Of a DNA stretch of 64,000 nt, positions 37,274 through 46,850 are shown piece by piece. The stretch is from Halothiobacillus neapolitanus c2. Its GTDB lineage: Bacteria; Pseudomonadota; Gammaproteobacteria; Halothiobacillales; Halothiobacillaceae. Position 1 is the first letter of the stretch. Every line of letters starts with the position of its first letter. The notes under the pieces are model-generated. The model was not told where the DNA came from and made no database searches. It was given only the letters and a program-made list of their open reading frames with translations. The translations under genes and the position numbers were made by a program. Location: NCBI RefSeq assembly GCF_000024765.1, contig NC_013422.1:1445501-1509500 (forward strand), written 5' to 3'.

Positions 37274-37333
37274 AAACGCCTTCCAAGGAATTGGTTGATC
37301 CGGGCGGTAATTTAACCAAAAAGTTTTGATTAA

Positions 37334-37363
37334 TAGTCTACTATCAGTTTTTGATAGCAACTA
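37334..37363 (+). promoter_or_regulatory. Palindromic operator candidate upstream of the cupin gene
   Basis: CTATCA (37341-37346) and TGATAG (37352-37357) form a perfect 6+6 inverted repeat around 5 bases, extended imperfectly by TAGT (37334-37337) and ACTA (37360-37363). It sits 30 to 60 bases before ATG 37393, where a repressor would act. The ACTATCA...TGATAG pattern resembles sites of HxlR- or LysR-type regulators, but none is encoded nearby. Confidence 0.45.
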
Positions 37364-37392
37364 AATTTGAACTTAGGTTTTGGTTACTGCCC

Positions 37393-38112
37393 ATGCTTGA
37401 ACACCCGTTACGCCCCCTTCATTCCGATCTCACGCATCGCGCGGTTGTTGATACCGCATCTCTTCCGTGGGTTGATTCTCCCGAGGCGACAGTAAAACGC
37501 AAATTGATTGAACGCATGGGCGGCGATGGCACACGAGCCACCAGCCTTGTGAAATTCGCAGCGGGTGCGCGTTTTCCAAGCCACGACCATCACGGGGGTG
37601 AAGAGTTTATCGTCCTAGAAGGCGCTTTTTGTGATGAACGGGGCTGCTTTCCCAAGGGTAGTTATGTGTTGAATCCCCCGGGTTCCAGTCACGCGCCGTA
37701 CGCACCGGATGGCTGTGTTATTTTCGTCAAATTGCATCATCTGCCACCCGAATCAAAAGCACCCATTTCAATCGATACGCTCAACACGCCGTGGTTACCC
37801 GGCCTGGTCGAAGGGCTTGAAGTCATGCCACTTTCAGACATCGCGGGGCAACACACAGCCCTCGTGCGGTGGCAACCCGATACCTATTTCAAACCTCATC
37901 ATCATTTTGGTGGAGAAGAGATATTTGTCCTCGAAGGTGAATTTTGCGACGAAACCGGTGCCTACCCCGCAGGTTCCTGGATACGCAGCCCGCATTGGAG
38001 CAAACACACGCCCTTTACCCGCAGTGGCTGCACTATTTTTGTTAAAACAGGTCATCTTCCCATTCCGGATTCTTGGTACGCCAATCAAAAATCTGTCCCC
38101 AGCTTCTCTTGA
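37393..38112 (+). CDS. Tandem-cupin protein (ChrR-like cupin)
   Basis: 239 residues made of two similar ChrR-like cupin units. The first has HDHHGGEEFIVLEGAFCDE and PGSSHAPY; the second has HHHFGGEEIFVLEGEFCDE and PHWSKHTPF, each keeping the metal-binding His/Glu set. Such cupins occur alone or as the sensor half of ChrR anti-sigma factors; no sigma-binding zinc domain is present here, so an enzymatic (dioxygenase/acetylacetone-cleaving-like) or sensing role is open. ATG 37393 is chosen over TTG 37351, which lies inside the operator-like palindrome. Confidence 0.8.
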   Translation: MLEHPLRPLHSDLTHRAVVDTASLPWVDSPEATVKRKLIERMGGDGTRATSLVKFAAGARFPSHDHHGGEEFIVLEGAFCDERGCFPKGSYVLNPPGSSHAPYAPDGCVIFVKLHHLPPESKAPISIDTLNTPWLPGLVEGLEVMPLSDIAGQHTALVRWQPDTYFKPHHHFGGEEIFVLEGEFCDETGAYPAGSWIRSPHWSKHTPFTRSGCTIFVKTGHLPIPDSWYANQKSVPSFS

Positions 38113-38134
38113 ACCATAACCACGGAGCATTCAC

Positions 38135-38743
38135 ATGCATATTTTCGATGCTATTCGCAGCCGTCGCGCCGTAAAGTATTTTGATCCTGAATTCAAATTA
38201 TCCGCCGAAAAGCAAACCGAACTGCTTGATTTGGCCATGCAATCGCCCACGGCGTTCAATTTGCAACACTGGCGGTTTGTGGTTGTCGATGATCCGAAAA
38301 TACGTCAGCAAATTCGTGCCGTGGCTTGGGATCAGGCCCAAGTGACCGATGCGTCGATGCTTGTGATTTTATGTGCCGACGTCAACAGTTGGGAAAAAAA
38401 TGCCGCGCGGGTGTGGGCCGGAGCGCCGGATGCCGTGCGCGAAATGATGGTGCCCGCCATCGATGCCTACTATCGGGATAAACCGCAGGTTCAGCGCGAC
38501 GAGATCATGCGTAGCTGCGGCATTGCGGGGCAAACCCTAATGCTGGCTGCCCGCGCCATGGATTTGGATAGCTGCCCCATGGATGGCTTTGATTTCGATG
38601 CCGTTGCCAAAATCATTCAATTACCCGCCGATCATGAGATTGCCTTCATGCTCGCGATTGGTAAAAAAACACGCGATGTCTGGCCAAAACCAGGCCAACT
38701 CGATCAAACCGAGGTTGTGATTCGCAACCAATTTGGCGCCTGA
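38135..38743 (+). CDS. Nitroreductase-family FMN oxidoreductase
   Basis: 202-residue flavoprotein. The FMN-binding start IFDAIRSRRAVKYFD, the QSPTAFNLQHWRFVVV segment and C-terminal AIGKKTR are typical of NfsB/DrgA-type enzymes, which reduce nitroaromatics, quinones or other electrophiles with NAD(P)H. Its natural substrate is unknown. It lies 22 bases after the cupin gene and 68 bases before an alcohol dehydrogenase, suggesting one detoxification or redox cluster. Confidence 0.88.
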   Translation: MHIFDAIRSRRAVKYFDPEFKLSAEKQTELLDLAMQSPTAFNLQHWRFVVVDDPKIRQQIRAVAWDQAQVTDASMLVILCADVNSWEKNAARVWAGAPDAVREMMVPAIDAYYRDKPQVQRDEIMRSCGIAGQTLMLAARAMDLDSCPMDGFDFDAVAKIIQLPADHEIAFMLAIGKKTRDVWPKPGQLDQTEVVIRNQFGA

Positions 38744-38811
38744 GCGCCCCATCATCTCAGCGAATTGTTGCGTCCTTTTGGGCGCACACATTAATCAACA
38801 GGAGATAAACC

Positions 38812-39816
38812 ATGATCAAAGCCTATGCCGCTCACCAAGCCGGTGGTGAACTCAAGCCGTTCGAGTACGATCCAGGTGAATTAGCTGCCGATCAGGTAGA
38901 AATTAACGTCGAGCATTGTGGTATCTGCCACAGTGATCTAAGCATGATCGATAATGAGTGGGGGTTTTCCAACTACCCCCTGGTACCTGGGCACGAGGTT
39001 GTCGGCACCGTCGGTGCAGTCGGATCAGCAGTGCATCATCTCAAGGTAGGCCAACGCGTAGGCTTAGGCTGGCAATCGGGCTATTGCATGACTTGTGGTA
39101 CCTGTTTGGATGGCGATCACAATCTTTGCGCGCAGGCTGAATCCACCATCGTTGGCCGTCATGGTGGTTTTGCCGATAAAGTCCGTGCACAAGCCGTCAG
39201 CGTGATTCCTCTGCCCGAAGGACTGGACCCCGCGAAAGCCGGCCCGCTGTTCTGCGGCGGTATTACCGTTTTTAATCCCATGGTTCAGTTTGGCCTTTCT
39301 CCCACCGCGCGGGTCGGGGTGATTGGTATCGGCGGCCTTGGCCACATGGCGCTGCAATTTTTAAACGCCTGGGGCTGTGAGGTGACTGCGTTTACCTCCA
39401 ATGAAGCCAAACGCGCGGAAGCACTGGAACTGGGCGCGCATCACACGTTAGATTCACGCGATGACGATGCGCTGGCGAATGCCGCTGGCCGTTTTGATTA
39501 TCTGATTTCAACGGTGAATGTCAGTTTGAATTGGAATGCCTACCTTGGCACGCTCAAACCCAAAGGGCGATTGCACGTGGTTGGCGCGGCCTTGGAGCCG
39601 TTACAAATCCCCGCATTTAGCTTGATCATGGCGCAACGATCGGTTTCAGGCTCCCCAGTCGGCAGCCCTGCCACGCTTGCGAAAATGCTCGAATTTGCGG
39701 CCCGGCACCATATCGAACCCATCACGGAGCATTATAAATTTTCGCAGATCAATGAAGCCATCGCACATCTGCGCAGTGGCAAAGCACGTTATCGCATAGT
39801 GCTCAGTCACGATTAA
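38812..39816 (+). CDS. Zinc-dependent alcohol dehydrogenase (YahK/CAD type)
   Basis: 334-residue medium-chain dehydrogenase, probably NADP-dependent aldehyde reductase. Catalytic zinc ligands are in HCGICHSDL (C36) and PGHEVVG (H61, E62); structural zinc cysteines are in [16 protein letters not shown]. The Rossmann loop is [12 protein letters not shown]. The acidic NAD-selecting residue is replaced by TSNEAKR, pointing to NADP. AGGAG lies 8 bases upstream. A strong terminator follows. Confidence 0.9.
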   Translation: MIKAYAAHQAGGELKPFEYDPGELAADQVEINVEHCGICHSDLSMIDNEWGFSNYPLVPGHEVVGTVGAVGSAVHHLKVGQRVGLGWQSGYCMTCGTCLDGDHNLCAQAESTIVGRHGGFADKVRAQAVSVIPLPEGLDPAKAGPLFCGGITVFNPMVQFGLSPTARVGVIGIGGLGHMALQFLNAWGCEVTAFTSNEAKRAEALELGAHHTLDSRDDDALANAAGRFDYLISTVNVSLNWNAYLGTLKPKGRLHVVGAALEPLQIPAFSLIMAQRSVSGSPVGSPATLAKMLEFAARHHIEPITEHYKFSQINEAIAHLRSGKARYRIVLSHD

Positions 39817-39837
39817 TTGTTCATCCGTTTGAACACG

Positions 39838-39864
39838 AAAAAGCCCCAATAATGGGGCTTTTTT
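39838..39864 (+). terminator. Rho-independent terminator after the alcohol dehydrogenase gene
   Basis: AAAAAGCCCC, 6-base loop, GGGGCTTTTTT. The A-tract makes it able to work in both directions; it also lies 39 bases past the end of the leftward lipoprotein gene. Confidence 0.92.
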
Positions 39865-39902
39865 AGTATTAGCTGTCCGATCCCGGACGACTCAATGCTT
39901 TT

Positions 39903-40127
39903 CTAATTGGCTCCATTGCTATCGTCCGATGAGGACGTGACCGCATGGACGCCTGCCGAGGCCGCATCTGCGCCGATACGCACAGCGGAACCGGTCACGC
40001 TAACGGCAGTAGACACTGTCGTGCCCACCACGGATGCAGTTGTGGACACGACGGCGCAGCTAGCAAGCCCCGAGGCGATCAGCAGCAAAAAGCCGCAGAG
40101 ACAGAGCTTGCATGATGGTGTGCTCAT
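39903..40127 (-). CDS. Small lipoprotein (NF038104-like)
   Basis: 74 residues. The signal peptide ends in the lipobox LASC (C24). The mature part is almost only small residues (Val, Ser, Thr, Ala, Gly) in an alternating pattern, VVSTTASVVGTTVSTAVSVTG. This resembles a widespread family of tiny Ala/Val/Thr lipoproteins annotated NF038104. GAGGG is about 7 bases before ATG 40127. It follows valS by 27 bases and probably shares its transcript. Role unknown. Confidence 0.65.
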   Translation of the reverse strand: MSTPSCKLCLCGFLLLIASGLASCAVVSTTASVVGTTVSTAVSVTGSAVRIGADAASAGVHAVTSSSDDSNGAN

Positions 40128-40154
40128 TGCCCTGCCCTCGCTGTTTACGTCGGA

Positions 40155-43013
40155 TTAACCGCTGATCTGGCTGATACGCGCGCGTTGACCGGACAAATCA
40201 TGGAGTTGCGTCTGAAAGCTGGTTTCCCGCTCGCGTTCTTGCTGCACCACGGCGGGCGGGGCTTTGTCGGCGAATTTCGGATTGGCGAGTTTCGCTTTGG
40301 CTTTTTCCAGCTCCTTGGTTAGCCGCTCGATTTCTCTATCGAGTCGCGCAAGTTCTGCCTGCTTGTCGATCAAACCAGCCAGCGGGATGTGGATTTGCAA
40401 CTCACCTACCAGTGCCATGGCCGCTTCGGGCACGGCCTCTTGGGCGGTCAATGCGGTAACACTTCCAATCCGACCGACAGAATTCAGCAGCGCACTAAAC
40501 CGCTCGAATCGTGCGATCTCTTCAACGGTGGCATGCGTTATCAGCACGTCGAGCGACTTGCTGGGCGCAATGTCCATTTCGGCACGAATACGGCGCACAC
40601 CCAAAATGACCTGTTTCAGCCATTCGACCGACTCGATAGCCTGCGTATTGATCTTGCTTTCGTCAAATGCGGGATAAGGGCGGCCAAGGATGCTATCGGT
40701 TGATTGCACATCAACCAATGCCATCGGCGCCAAGCGCTGCCAGATGGTTTCGGTGATGAACGGGATAATCGGATGCAGCAAACGTAAAAGCGCTTCGAGC
40801 ACACGCACCAAGGTGCGGCGGGTGCCGCGCTGCGCGGCTTCATCGTCTGCCTTGAGCGCTGGTTTGGTGAACTCAAGATACCAGTCGCAGTATTCGTTCC
40901 AGGTGAATTCATACAGCGTCTGGGCTGCCAGATCGAAGCGATAGTCGGCAAAATGCTTGGCAACTTCCGCCTCGACCTGTTGCAGACGGCCGATAATCCA
41001 CTCGTCCGCATCGCTCAAGGTCACCGGTGCATCGGTGAGGCCCGTGTCTTGATCTTCGCATTGCATCATCACAAAACGGCTGGCATTCCACAGTTTGTTG
41101 CAGAAATTTCGATAACCTTCGATGCGCCCCAAATCGAAGCGAATATCGCGCCCTGTGGTTGCCAGCGCAGCAAAGGTAAAACGCATGGCATCGGTACCAA
41201 AAGCGGGAATGCCATCGGCAAACTCCTTGCGCGTGTCTTTTTCGATCTTCGCTGCCATTTTGGGCTGCATCAGGCCAGCCGTGCGCTTGGCAACCAGCGA
41301 TTCGAGATCAATGCCATCGATCAGGTCAATCGGGTCGAGCACGTTACCCTTGGATTTGGACATTTTCTGCCCTTGCGCGTCTCGAATCAGGCCATGCACA
41401 TACACCTCACGAAACGGCACATCGCCCATGAAGTACTTGCCCATCATCACCATCCGCGCGACCCAGAAAAAGATGATGTCAAAGCCGGTGACCAGCACAC
41501 TAGTAGGGTAAAAATACGCCAGTTCCTGTGTGTTCTGCGGCCAGCCCAAGGTGGAAAACGGCCAGAGTGCAGATGAGAACCAGGTATCGAGTACGTCATT
41601 TTCCTGCGTTAAAACCACTGTGTTTTCCAGATCGTATTTCGCCCGAACTTCGGCTTCGTCTCGCCCGACATACACCCTGCCCGACGCGTCATACCACGCA
41701 GGAATCCGGTGCCCCCACCAGATCTGGCGGCTGATGCACCAGTCCTGAATATTCTCAAGCCATTGATAATAGGTGTTCGACCAGTTTTCCGGCACGAACT
41801 TGATATCGCCGCCGCGCACGGCCTCAAGCGCTGGGCGCGTAATGGCGGCCAGCCCACCGGGACGGCCATCGTCCTGAGTTTCGCGGGTCAAATCGACGAA
41901 CCATTGGTCGGTCAGCATCGGCTCGATCACCGCGCCACTGCGGTCGCCGCGCGGCACCATGAGCTTGTGATCGTCGATCTTTTCCAATAAATCGAGTTCT
42001 TTGAAATCATGGATGATGCGATCACGGGCTTCATAGCGATCCAGACCTGCGTAGTGAGCAGGCAAGGCGCCCTCCTCTTCACCGCCGATAATTTCCGGCA
42101 GTTCGCGAATCCGCGCATCGATGGTCAACACGTTGATTTTGGGCAGGTTGTGTCGTTGTCCGACGGCATAATCGTTGAAATCATGCGCAGGCGTGATTTT
42201 CACGCAGCCCGAGCCGAAGGCCGGATCGACATAATCATCACCGATGATCGGAATCTCTCGCCCCACCAGCGGCAAGGTAATAGTTTTGCCAATCAGATGT
42301 TTATACCGCTCATCTTCCGGATGAACGGCCACGGCGGTATCGCCCAGCATGGTTTCTGGCCGCGTAGTGGCGACGATCAAATGACCACCGCCATCGGTGA
42401 GCGGATAACGCAGATGCCACAGGTGGCCGGTTTCTTCTTCGCTGATGACTTCAAGATCGGATACGGCGGTATGCAAGACCGGGTCCCAGTTCACCAGCCG
42501 TTTACCGCGATAAATCAGCCCATCTTCAAACAAGCGCACAAAAACTTCGCGCACCGCATCGGACAAACCATCATCCATGGTGAAGCGCTCGCGTGACCAG
42601 TCGCAGGATGCGCCCAGGCGTTTCATCTGTTCAGTGATAAACCCGCCCGATTCGCTTTTCCATTGCCAGACGCGCTCGGTGAATGCCTCGCGGCCCAGAT
42701 CATGCCGCGTTTTGCCCTCGGCCTCGAGCTGACGCTCCACCACCATTTGCGTGGCAATGCCCGCATGGTCCGTGCCGGGTTGCCAGAGCGTACGTTCGCC
42801 CTGCATCCTGTGGACACGGGTGAGCATGTCCATCAAGGTATCCTGAAAGGCATGACCCATGTGCAAGCGGCCGGTCACATTCGGCGGCGGCAGCATGATG
42901 CAATAATTCGGTGCATCGGCGGGCAGACTGGCATCGGGAGAGAAGTAGCCTCCCGCTTGCCAGCGCGCATAACAAGGGGCTTCGATCTCGGCAGGATTGT
43001 AGGTTTTTTCCAT
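40155..43013 (-). CDS. valS: Valyl-tRNA synthetase
   Basis: 952-residue class-I synthetase. It has the HIGH motif as HMGH (51-54), a large CP1 editing domain (with [17 protein letters not shown]), KMSKS in [13 protein letters not shown], an anticodon-binding helical domain and a C-terminal coiled coil (about 885-952, [25 protein letters not shown], Glu/Lys-rich heptads) typical of ValRS. The order holC-valS is common in gammaproteobacteria. A perfect TATAAT lies at 43036-43031 but would give an unusually short leader. Confidence 0.98.
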   Translation of the reverse strand: MEKTYNPAEIEAPCYARWQAGGYFSPDASLPADAPNYCIMLPPPNVTGRLHMGHAFQDTLMDMLTRVHRMQGERTLWQPGTDHAGIATQMVVERQLEAEGKTRHDLGREAFTERVWQWKSESGGFITEQMKRLGASCDWSRERFTMDDGLSDAVREVFVRLFEDGLIYRGKRLVNWDPVLHTAVSDLEVISEEETGHLWHLRYPLTDGGGHLIVATTRPETMLGDTAVAVHPEDERYKHLIGKTITLPLVGREIPIIGDDYVDPAFGSGCVKITPAHDFNDYAVGQRHNLPKINVLTIDARIRELPEIIGGEEEGALPAHYAGLDRYEARDRIIHDFKELDLLEKIDDHKLMVPRGDRSGAVIEPMLTDQWFVDLTRETQDDGRPGGLAAITRPALEAVRGGDIKFVPENWSNTYYQWLENIQDWCISRQIWWGHRIPAWYDASGRVYVGRDEAEVRAKYDLENTVVLTQENDVLDTWFSSALWPFSTLGWPQNTQELAYFYPTSVLVTGFDIIFFWVARMVMMGKYFMGDVPFREVYVHGLIRDAQGQKMSKSKGNVLDPIDLIDGIDLESLVAKRTAGLMQPKMAAKIEKDTRKEFADGIPAFGTDAMRFTFAALATTGRDIRFDLGRIEGYRNFCNKLWNASRFVMMQCEDQDTGLTDAPVTLSDADEWIIGRLQQVEAEVAKHFADYRFDLAAQTLYEFTWNEYCDWYLEFTKPALKADDEAAQRGTRRTLVRVLEALLRLLHPIIPFITETIWQRLAPMALVDVQSTDSILGRPYPAFDESKINTQAIESVEWLKQVILGVRRIRAEMDIAPSKSLDVLITHATVEEIARFERFSALLNSVGRIGSVTALTAQEAVPEAAMALVGELQIHIPLAGLIDKQAELARLDREIERLTKELEKAKAKLANPKFADKAPPAVVQQERERETSFQTQLHDLSGQRARISQISG

Positions 43014-43061
43014 TTATATCATCAACTTAAATTATATACTTAATCTTAGGGCGCACTGTGT

Positions 43062-43505
43062 TCAAAGTTCGTCTCGCTGCACTTGGGTAATCTGCCGATG
43101 AACCGGTTTAACACCGGCGGCTTGATAATCTCGCCAGCGTGCGCGGGCGGCCTCTCGGTTGGCAGGATTGGCATCCACAAGCTCATCCAGTTGAATTCGA
43201 TCGGCAACGCGCTCGATTGGTTTGCCGGAAAGATTGATCACGTAGTCAAAACCACCGGCCGCCACATCCACACCCAGGAAAATCGGCGCGTGAGCAATGT
43301 CTTCAGGGTCGGCCGTGTGCGGCACAAACGCATCGGGTTTGTATCCCCATAGATAATCATCAAAACTTTCCACATGCGCGAGATTGGCACAGACCACATA
43401 GACCATGTGCTCAGCCTGGGCAGCCTGGGCGCACAGCTCCGCTGCATGAAACCAAAAGGCTTCGGTGTCGGGATCATCAATCAAATGGAAAATCACGGCA
43501 CTCAT
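43062..43505 (-). CDS. holC: DNA polymerase III chi subunit
   Basis: 147 residues matching HolC: FHLIDDPDTEAFWFHAAELCAQA near the N-terminus and the conserved VINLSGKP. Chi links the clamp loader to single-strand binding protein during replication. It lies 48 bases upstream of valS in the usual arrangement. Confidence 0.93.
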   Translation of the reverse strand: MSAVIFHLIDDPDTEAFWFHAAELCAQAAQAEHMVYVVCANLAHVESFDDYLWGYKPDAFVPHTADPEDIAHAPIFLGVDVAAGGFDYVINLSGKPIERVADRIQLDELVDANPANREAARARWRDYQAAGVKPVHRQITQVQRDEL

Positions 43506-43579
43506 TCAACCGGCTCTCCCCTAAACAATATTCCGGAACAATTTTTTGGAGCAACATTCGCAACCAACGCCGCGCACAT

Positions 43580-43608
43580 ATGACGGACGGATAGTGAGCG
43601 CGTATTAT
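43580..43608 (+). promoter_or_regulatory. Sigma-70-type promoter for the flippase-like gene
   Basis: -35 ATGACG at 43580-43585, 17-base spacer, -10 TATTAT at 43603-43608, placing the RNA start about 25 bases before ATG 43639. Confidence 0.45.
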
Positions 43609-43638
43609 GCCTAATCCAGCCCTCTCTCGCAGCGCCAC

Positions 43639-44601
43639 ATGACATCATCTGCACATTCATCTATCGCCCCCCGACTAAAAATGCTGCTCATGTGGATTTT
43701 GGCGCTCTCTGCACTGACCGGAGTGATCGTCTGGATCGGGCCGGATAAACTACTGGCACCCTGGCGACTGATCTCTATACCCGCACTCAGCCTGGCTTTG
43801 ATACTGATGGTACTGAGCTACGCGCTACGCGCTTTGCGCATTCAAAGATACTTCATTAACGAATTACGCGGGCAATTCTGGCCCACGCTGAAACTATCCA
43901 CATGGCACATCCTACTGAATAACTTTCTACCCATGAGAACGGGTGAAATCAGCTTCCCTGTGCTGATGCAGCGCTATTTCACATTGCCCGCCGCACGCAC
44001 CGTACCGGTACTGCTCTGGTTTCGACTACTTGATCTTCAGGCAATCGTTCTGATCGGTTTACTGGCAGCGATAGGGGGCATGGGATTACCGGATGCGTGG
44101 GTGATCCTCGTGATCATCCTCCTGCCAGCGCCGTTATTGGTGTACCTCGCCCGTCGGCGTGTACGGCAGATTATTGCGGCCCGCCCGGACGGTAAATGGC
44201 GAAGTCGCCTGCTCAGCAGTGTGGATAGTCTTCCCCATTCCGTCGCTCATTTTCTGGCCGCACTCGGTTGGACATGGGCAAACTGGCTGATCAAGCTCGT
44301 CACACTGGCGTGGGTGTTGGCACACCTCGCTCCGCTTGGACTGGCGGCCGCGCTTGCGGGGGCCATTGGCGGTGATCTGACCACTGTATTGCCCATCCAC
44401 GCGCCCGGCGGGTTCGGTACCTTTGAAGCGGGCGTCATGGTTGCTCTTCAGCCTTTTGGCCTGGATGCGGCGAACTCATTAACGGCAGCACTCAACCTTC
44501 ACCTGTTCGTACTTGGCTCATCCATGCTCGCCGCCCTGATCGTTCTGCTCATCAAAGCGCCCAATCAGATCAAGACGGAAAGGGAACCGGGGCAGCAGTA
44601 A
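43639..44601 (+). CDS. Flippase-like membrane protein (LPG synthase transmembrane family, UPF0104)
   Basis: 320 residues with about seven to eight hydrophobic segments and the family features YALRALRIQRYF near the N-terminus, LLNNFLPMRTGEISFPVL and HAPGGFGTFEAG. It has the membrane domain of lysyl-phosphatidylglycerol synthase (MprF) without the synthase half. Such proteins are thought to move lipids or lipid-linked sugars; the substrate here is unknown. It has its own promoter-like boxes and is divergent from holC. Confidence 0.82.
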   Translation: MTSSAHSSIAPRLKMLLMWILALSALTGVIVWIGPDKLLAPWRLISIPALSLALILMVLSYALRALRIQRYFINELRGQFWPTLKLSTWHILLNNFLPMRTGEISFPVLMQRYFTLPAARTVPVLLWFRLLDLQAIVLIGLLAAIGGMGLPDAWVILVIILLPAPLLVYLARRRVRQIIAARPDGKWRSRLLSSVDSLPHSVAHFLAALGWTWANWLIKLVTLAWVLAHLAPLGLAAALAGAIGGDLTTVLPIHAPGGFGTFEAGVMVALQPFGLDAANSLTAALNLHLFVLGSSMLAALIVLLIKAPNQIKTEREPGQQ

Positions 44602-44656
44602 TGACTCTACCTTTAGATTAAATTCAGTCAACATCAACAATCGAGGAGCGAATCCG

Positions 44657-44965
44657 ATGTATGTAGTGGCCAACCGAGTACCTGTTGCTGCCGAATGGCA
44701 CGATGCCTTTGAAGAGCGCTTTCGTGCGCGCGCCGGACAGGTCGATCTCCAACCCGGCTTTGTACGCATGGAAATCCTGCGTCCCGATAGCGAAGACGGT
44801 GTCTACATCGTTTTGACGCACTGGCAGGATAAAGCAGCTTTCGAGAACTGGGTTGGTAGCGATGATTTCAAGATTGCGCACCAGAACCCCTTACCGAAGG
44901 AAGCGTTTACCGGTCCGGGTAAGCTCGAACGTCATACAGCCATCATTGTCAGTGAAAAGAGTTGA
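44657..44965 (+). CDS. Antibiotic-biosynthesis-monooxygenase (ABM) domain protein
   Basis: 102-residue dimeric alpha/beta-barrel protein. The order YVVANRVPV, FEERFRARAG, PGFVRMEILRP, YIVLTHWQDKAAFENW is that of HmoA/IsdG-like ABM proteins, some of which degrade heme. There is no obvious partner, so the substrate is open. GAGGAG precedes ATG 44657 by 8 bases and a bidirectional terminator follows. Confidence 0.85.
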   Translation: MYVVANRVPVAAEWHDAFEERFRARAGQVDLQPGFVRMEILRPDSEDGVYIVLTHWQDKAAFENWVGSDDFKIAHQNPLPKEAFTGPGKLERHTAIIVSEKS

Positions 44966-45008
44966 GAAATCACTCGACTCAATAGATGACCCGATGTGTC
45001 CTCGAAAC

Positions 45009-45039
45009 AAAAAACCCCGCGGAAGACGCGGGGTTTTTT
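45009..45039. terminator. Bidirectional rho-independent terminator between the ABM gene and rplI
   Basis: AAAAAACCCCGC (45009-45020), 7-base loop, GCGGGGTTTTTT (45028-45039). It ends transcripts from both converging genes. The flanks CTCGAAA and TACGAG hint at the dispersed repeat ends, but the match is short. Confidence 0.93.
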
Positions 45040-45061
45040 ACGAGTGAAGCGGGACGATCGC

Positions 45062-45514
45062 TTATTCTTCGCCGACTACAACCACTTTAATGATTGCATT
45101 GACATCGGTGTGCAGATGCACAGGCACTTCAAATTCACCCACAGAGCGTAAAGCACCTGTAGACAAGCGCACTTGACGCTTTTCGATGGACACGCCGTAA
45201 GCAGAAGAAACAGCTTGTGCAATTTCAACCGTTCCGACAGAACCAAACAGTTTGCCTTCCGCGCCTGCTTTCACAGCAATGGTGACCATTGCCTCAGCCA
45301 GTTTCTCGGCTTGTGCCACGGCAGCGGCCAATTCAGCGGCAGCTTGGCTTTCGAGTTCAGCACGACGGGCTTCAAACTCGGCCATATTGGTTTTGGTTGC
45401 GGCCTTCGCTTTACCGTAAGGAATAAGGAAGTTACGCGCATAACCGGCACGCACATTGACGATATCGCCCAAGGTGCCGAGGTTTTCGACTTTATTCAAC
45501 AAAATAACTTGCAT
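45062..45514 (-). CDS. rplI: 50S ribosomal protein L9
   Basis: 150 residues, the normal L9 length. N-terminal domain starts [17 protein letters not shown] with [16 protein letters not shown], followed by the long connecting helix rich in Ala/Glu and a C-terminal rRNA-binding domain. Last gene of rpsF-rpsR-rplI. Confidence 0.98.
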   Translation of the reverse strand: MQVILLNKVENLGTLGDIVNVRAGYARNFLIPYGKAKAATKTNMAEFEARRAELESQAAAELAAAVAQAEKLAEAMVTIAVKAGAEGKLFGSVGTVEIAQAVSSAYGVSIEKRQVRLSTGALRSVGEFEVPVHLHTDVNAIIKVVVVGEE

Positions 45515-45541
45515 GATGTGTTCCTATACAGGTCGAACCGA

Positions 45542-45766
45542 TCAGTGACGATCAGTGTAGGGCAGCAACGCGAGGAAGCGTGCACGCTTGATCGCTGTCT
45601 GGAGTTGACGCTGATAACGTGCGGCCGTACCGGTGACGCGCGCAGGCACAATCTTGCCGGTTTCGGTGAGGTATTGTTTCAAGGTATCGAGATCTTTGTA
45701 ATCGATCTGTTTGACATTTTCGGCGGTGAATCGGCAAAAACGCTTACGACGGAAAAAACGTGACAT
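45542..45766 (-). CDS. rpsR: 30S ribosomal protein S18
   Basis: 74 residues with the typical [13 protein letters not shown] start, [19 protein letters not shown] and the C-terminal [19 protein letters not shown]. It pairs with S6 on the 30S platform. It lies 30 bases after rpsF and 27 before rplI. Confidence 0.98.
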   Translation of the reverse strand: MSRFFRRKRFCRFTAENVKQIDYKDLDTLKQYLTETGKIVPARVTGTAARYQRQLQTAIKRARFLALLPYTDRH

Positions 45767-45796
45767 GGTGTAATCCCCTAAACTGGTAAAGCTGGC

Positions 45797-46225
45797 TTAT
45801 TCGCTTGCTTCGACTTGTTCTTCTTGTTCGGCTTGATCGTCGTCATCGCGATCAAAACGGCCTGAATCCTGCTCGTCATCACGGCGACGTGGACGGCGTT
45901 CGTTATCACGCTCACGCATGATGATGGACGGCTCGGTTTCGGCCTCTTCCATACGGCTGGTCAGGTGACGCAGCACGGCATCGTTGAAACGGAACGCTTC
46001 TTCGAGTTCGGCTACCGCGGCTTGTGACGCCTCAACGTTCATCATCACATAGTGTGCTTTGACGAGCTTGTTGATGGGGTATGCCAGTTGACGGCGGCCC
46101 CAGTCTTCCAGACGGTGAACGGTGCCGCCGGATGTTTCGATGATGCCGCGATAACGCTCGATCATGGCAGGGACTTGTTCGCTTTGATCCGGGTGGACCA
46201 TGAACACGATTTCATAGTGACGCAT
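45797..46225 (-). CDS. rpsF: 30S ribosomal protein S6
   Basis: 142 residues. The S6 ferredoxin-like fold occupies about 1-95 ([35 protein letters not shown]). The rest is an unusually long charged tail with alternating basic and acidic runs ([21 protein letters not shown]), longer than the Glu tail of E. coli S6. AGGAGT precedes ATG 46225. The gene has its own promoter and a leader hairpin, probably for autoregulation by S6:S18. Confidence 0.97.
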   Translation of the reverse strand: MRHYEIVFMVHPDQSEQVPAMIERYRGIIETSGGTVHRLEDWGRRQLAYPINKLVKAHYVMMNVEASQAAVAELEEAFRFNDAVLRHLTSRMEEAETEPSIIMRERDNERRPRRRDDEQDSGRFDRDDDDQAEQEEQVEASE

Positions 46226-46246
46226 AGTGAACTCCTGTGGATGGAT

Positions 46247-46281
46247 AAAAAAGCAGCCTGCCGTATGCGTAACGGTCAGGC
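46247..46281 (-). promoter_or_regulatory. rpsF leader hairpin (S6:S18 leader or attenuator candidate)
   Basis: Reading leftward: GCCTG, a bulged A, CCGT, 7-base loop, ACGG, CAGGC, then TGC and six T, ending about 20 bases before the rpsF ATG. A CCG-containing bulged hairpin close to rpsF is the form of the known S6:S18 autoregulatory leader. The U-tract means transcription attenuation is an alternative. Confidence 0.5.
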
Positions 46282-46299
46282 AGGAGAAACGAGGCGCGG

Positions 46300-46328
46300 A
46301 TTATACGGGGTTTCTTGACCCATAACAA
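46300..46328 (-). promoter_or_regulatory. Promoter of the rpsF-rpsR-rplI operon
   Basis: Reading leftward: -35 TTGTTA (46328-46323), exactly 17 bases, -10 TATAAT (46305-46300, perfect). The RNA would start near 46293 and include the leader hairpin. This is the best sigma-70 promoter I found in the window. Confidence 0.75.
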
Positions 46329-46449
46329 TGCTCGCAACCTAAACGGCTTTATTCGGGGGCAATGCGCCAGAATCGATCAAGGATTTTCTCGGGGGAAACT
46401 TGCCTGCACCTGAAGTGAAATGCTTTGAACGCAGGGTTGCAAGTGCGGC

Positions 46450-46842
46450 TCATTGATTGCCGCCCTCGATGACCACAAATGCCAGCGCGTGTGATCGTTC
46501 GTCGCTGATGCTCAAATGCACCCGAACTGCCCCCATCTCATCCAGACGTTGTTGCGCCAGACCACTAAAAATGAGTCGAGGCGCACCACGTGCGTCATGA
46601 ATGGTTTGAATTTCATGCAGGGAAATACCGCCGCTAAAGCCGGTACCCATTGCTTTGACAGCCGCTTCCTTGGCTGCAAACCGCTTGGCTAGCCAGGCTG
46701 CAAATCGTGGGGATTCACTCGCCGGGGCGGCAACCCGCTCCGATAGGCCCAAAATACGATAAACCAGACGATCTCCATGCCGGGCATAACTCTTTGCCAG
46801 ACGGTCAATCTCCACCAAATCGGTGCCAAGGCCAAGAATCAT
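46450..46842 (-). CDS. acpS: Holo-[acyl-carrier-protein] synthase
   Basis: 130 residues. It attaches 4'-phosphopantetheine from CoA to acyl carrier protein. The motif ILGLGTDLVEIDRL holds the magnesium-binding Asp, and RFAAKEAAVKAMGTG the Glu/Lys active site. It lies 8 bases after pdxJ at the end of the rnc-era-recO-pdxJ-acpS run. Confidence 0.96.
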   Translation of the reverse strand: MILGLGTDLVEIDRLAKSYARHGDRLVYRILGLSERVAAPASESPRFAAWLAKRFAAKEAAVKAMGTGFSGGISLHEIQTIHDARGAPRLIFSGLAQQRLDEMGAVRVHLSISDERSHALAFVVIEGGNQ

Positions 46843-46850
46843 GGAAAGGA

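Noticed and set aside
39907-40158. Plus-strand frame opposite the small lipoprotein gene
   Set aside because: The minus-strand frame has a ribosome site, signal peptide and lipobox, whereas the plus frame lacks all of them and only mirrors its repetitive codons.
43031-43036. Perfect TATAAT as the valS promoter
   Set aside because: No acceptable -35 box at 16-18 bases, and the RNA would start about 11 bases before the ATG; kept only as a remark.
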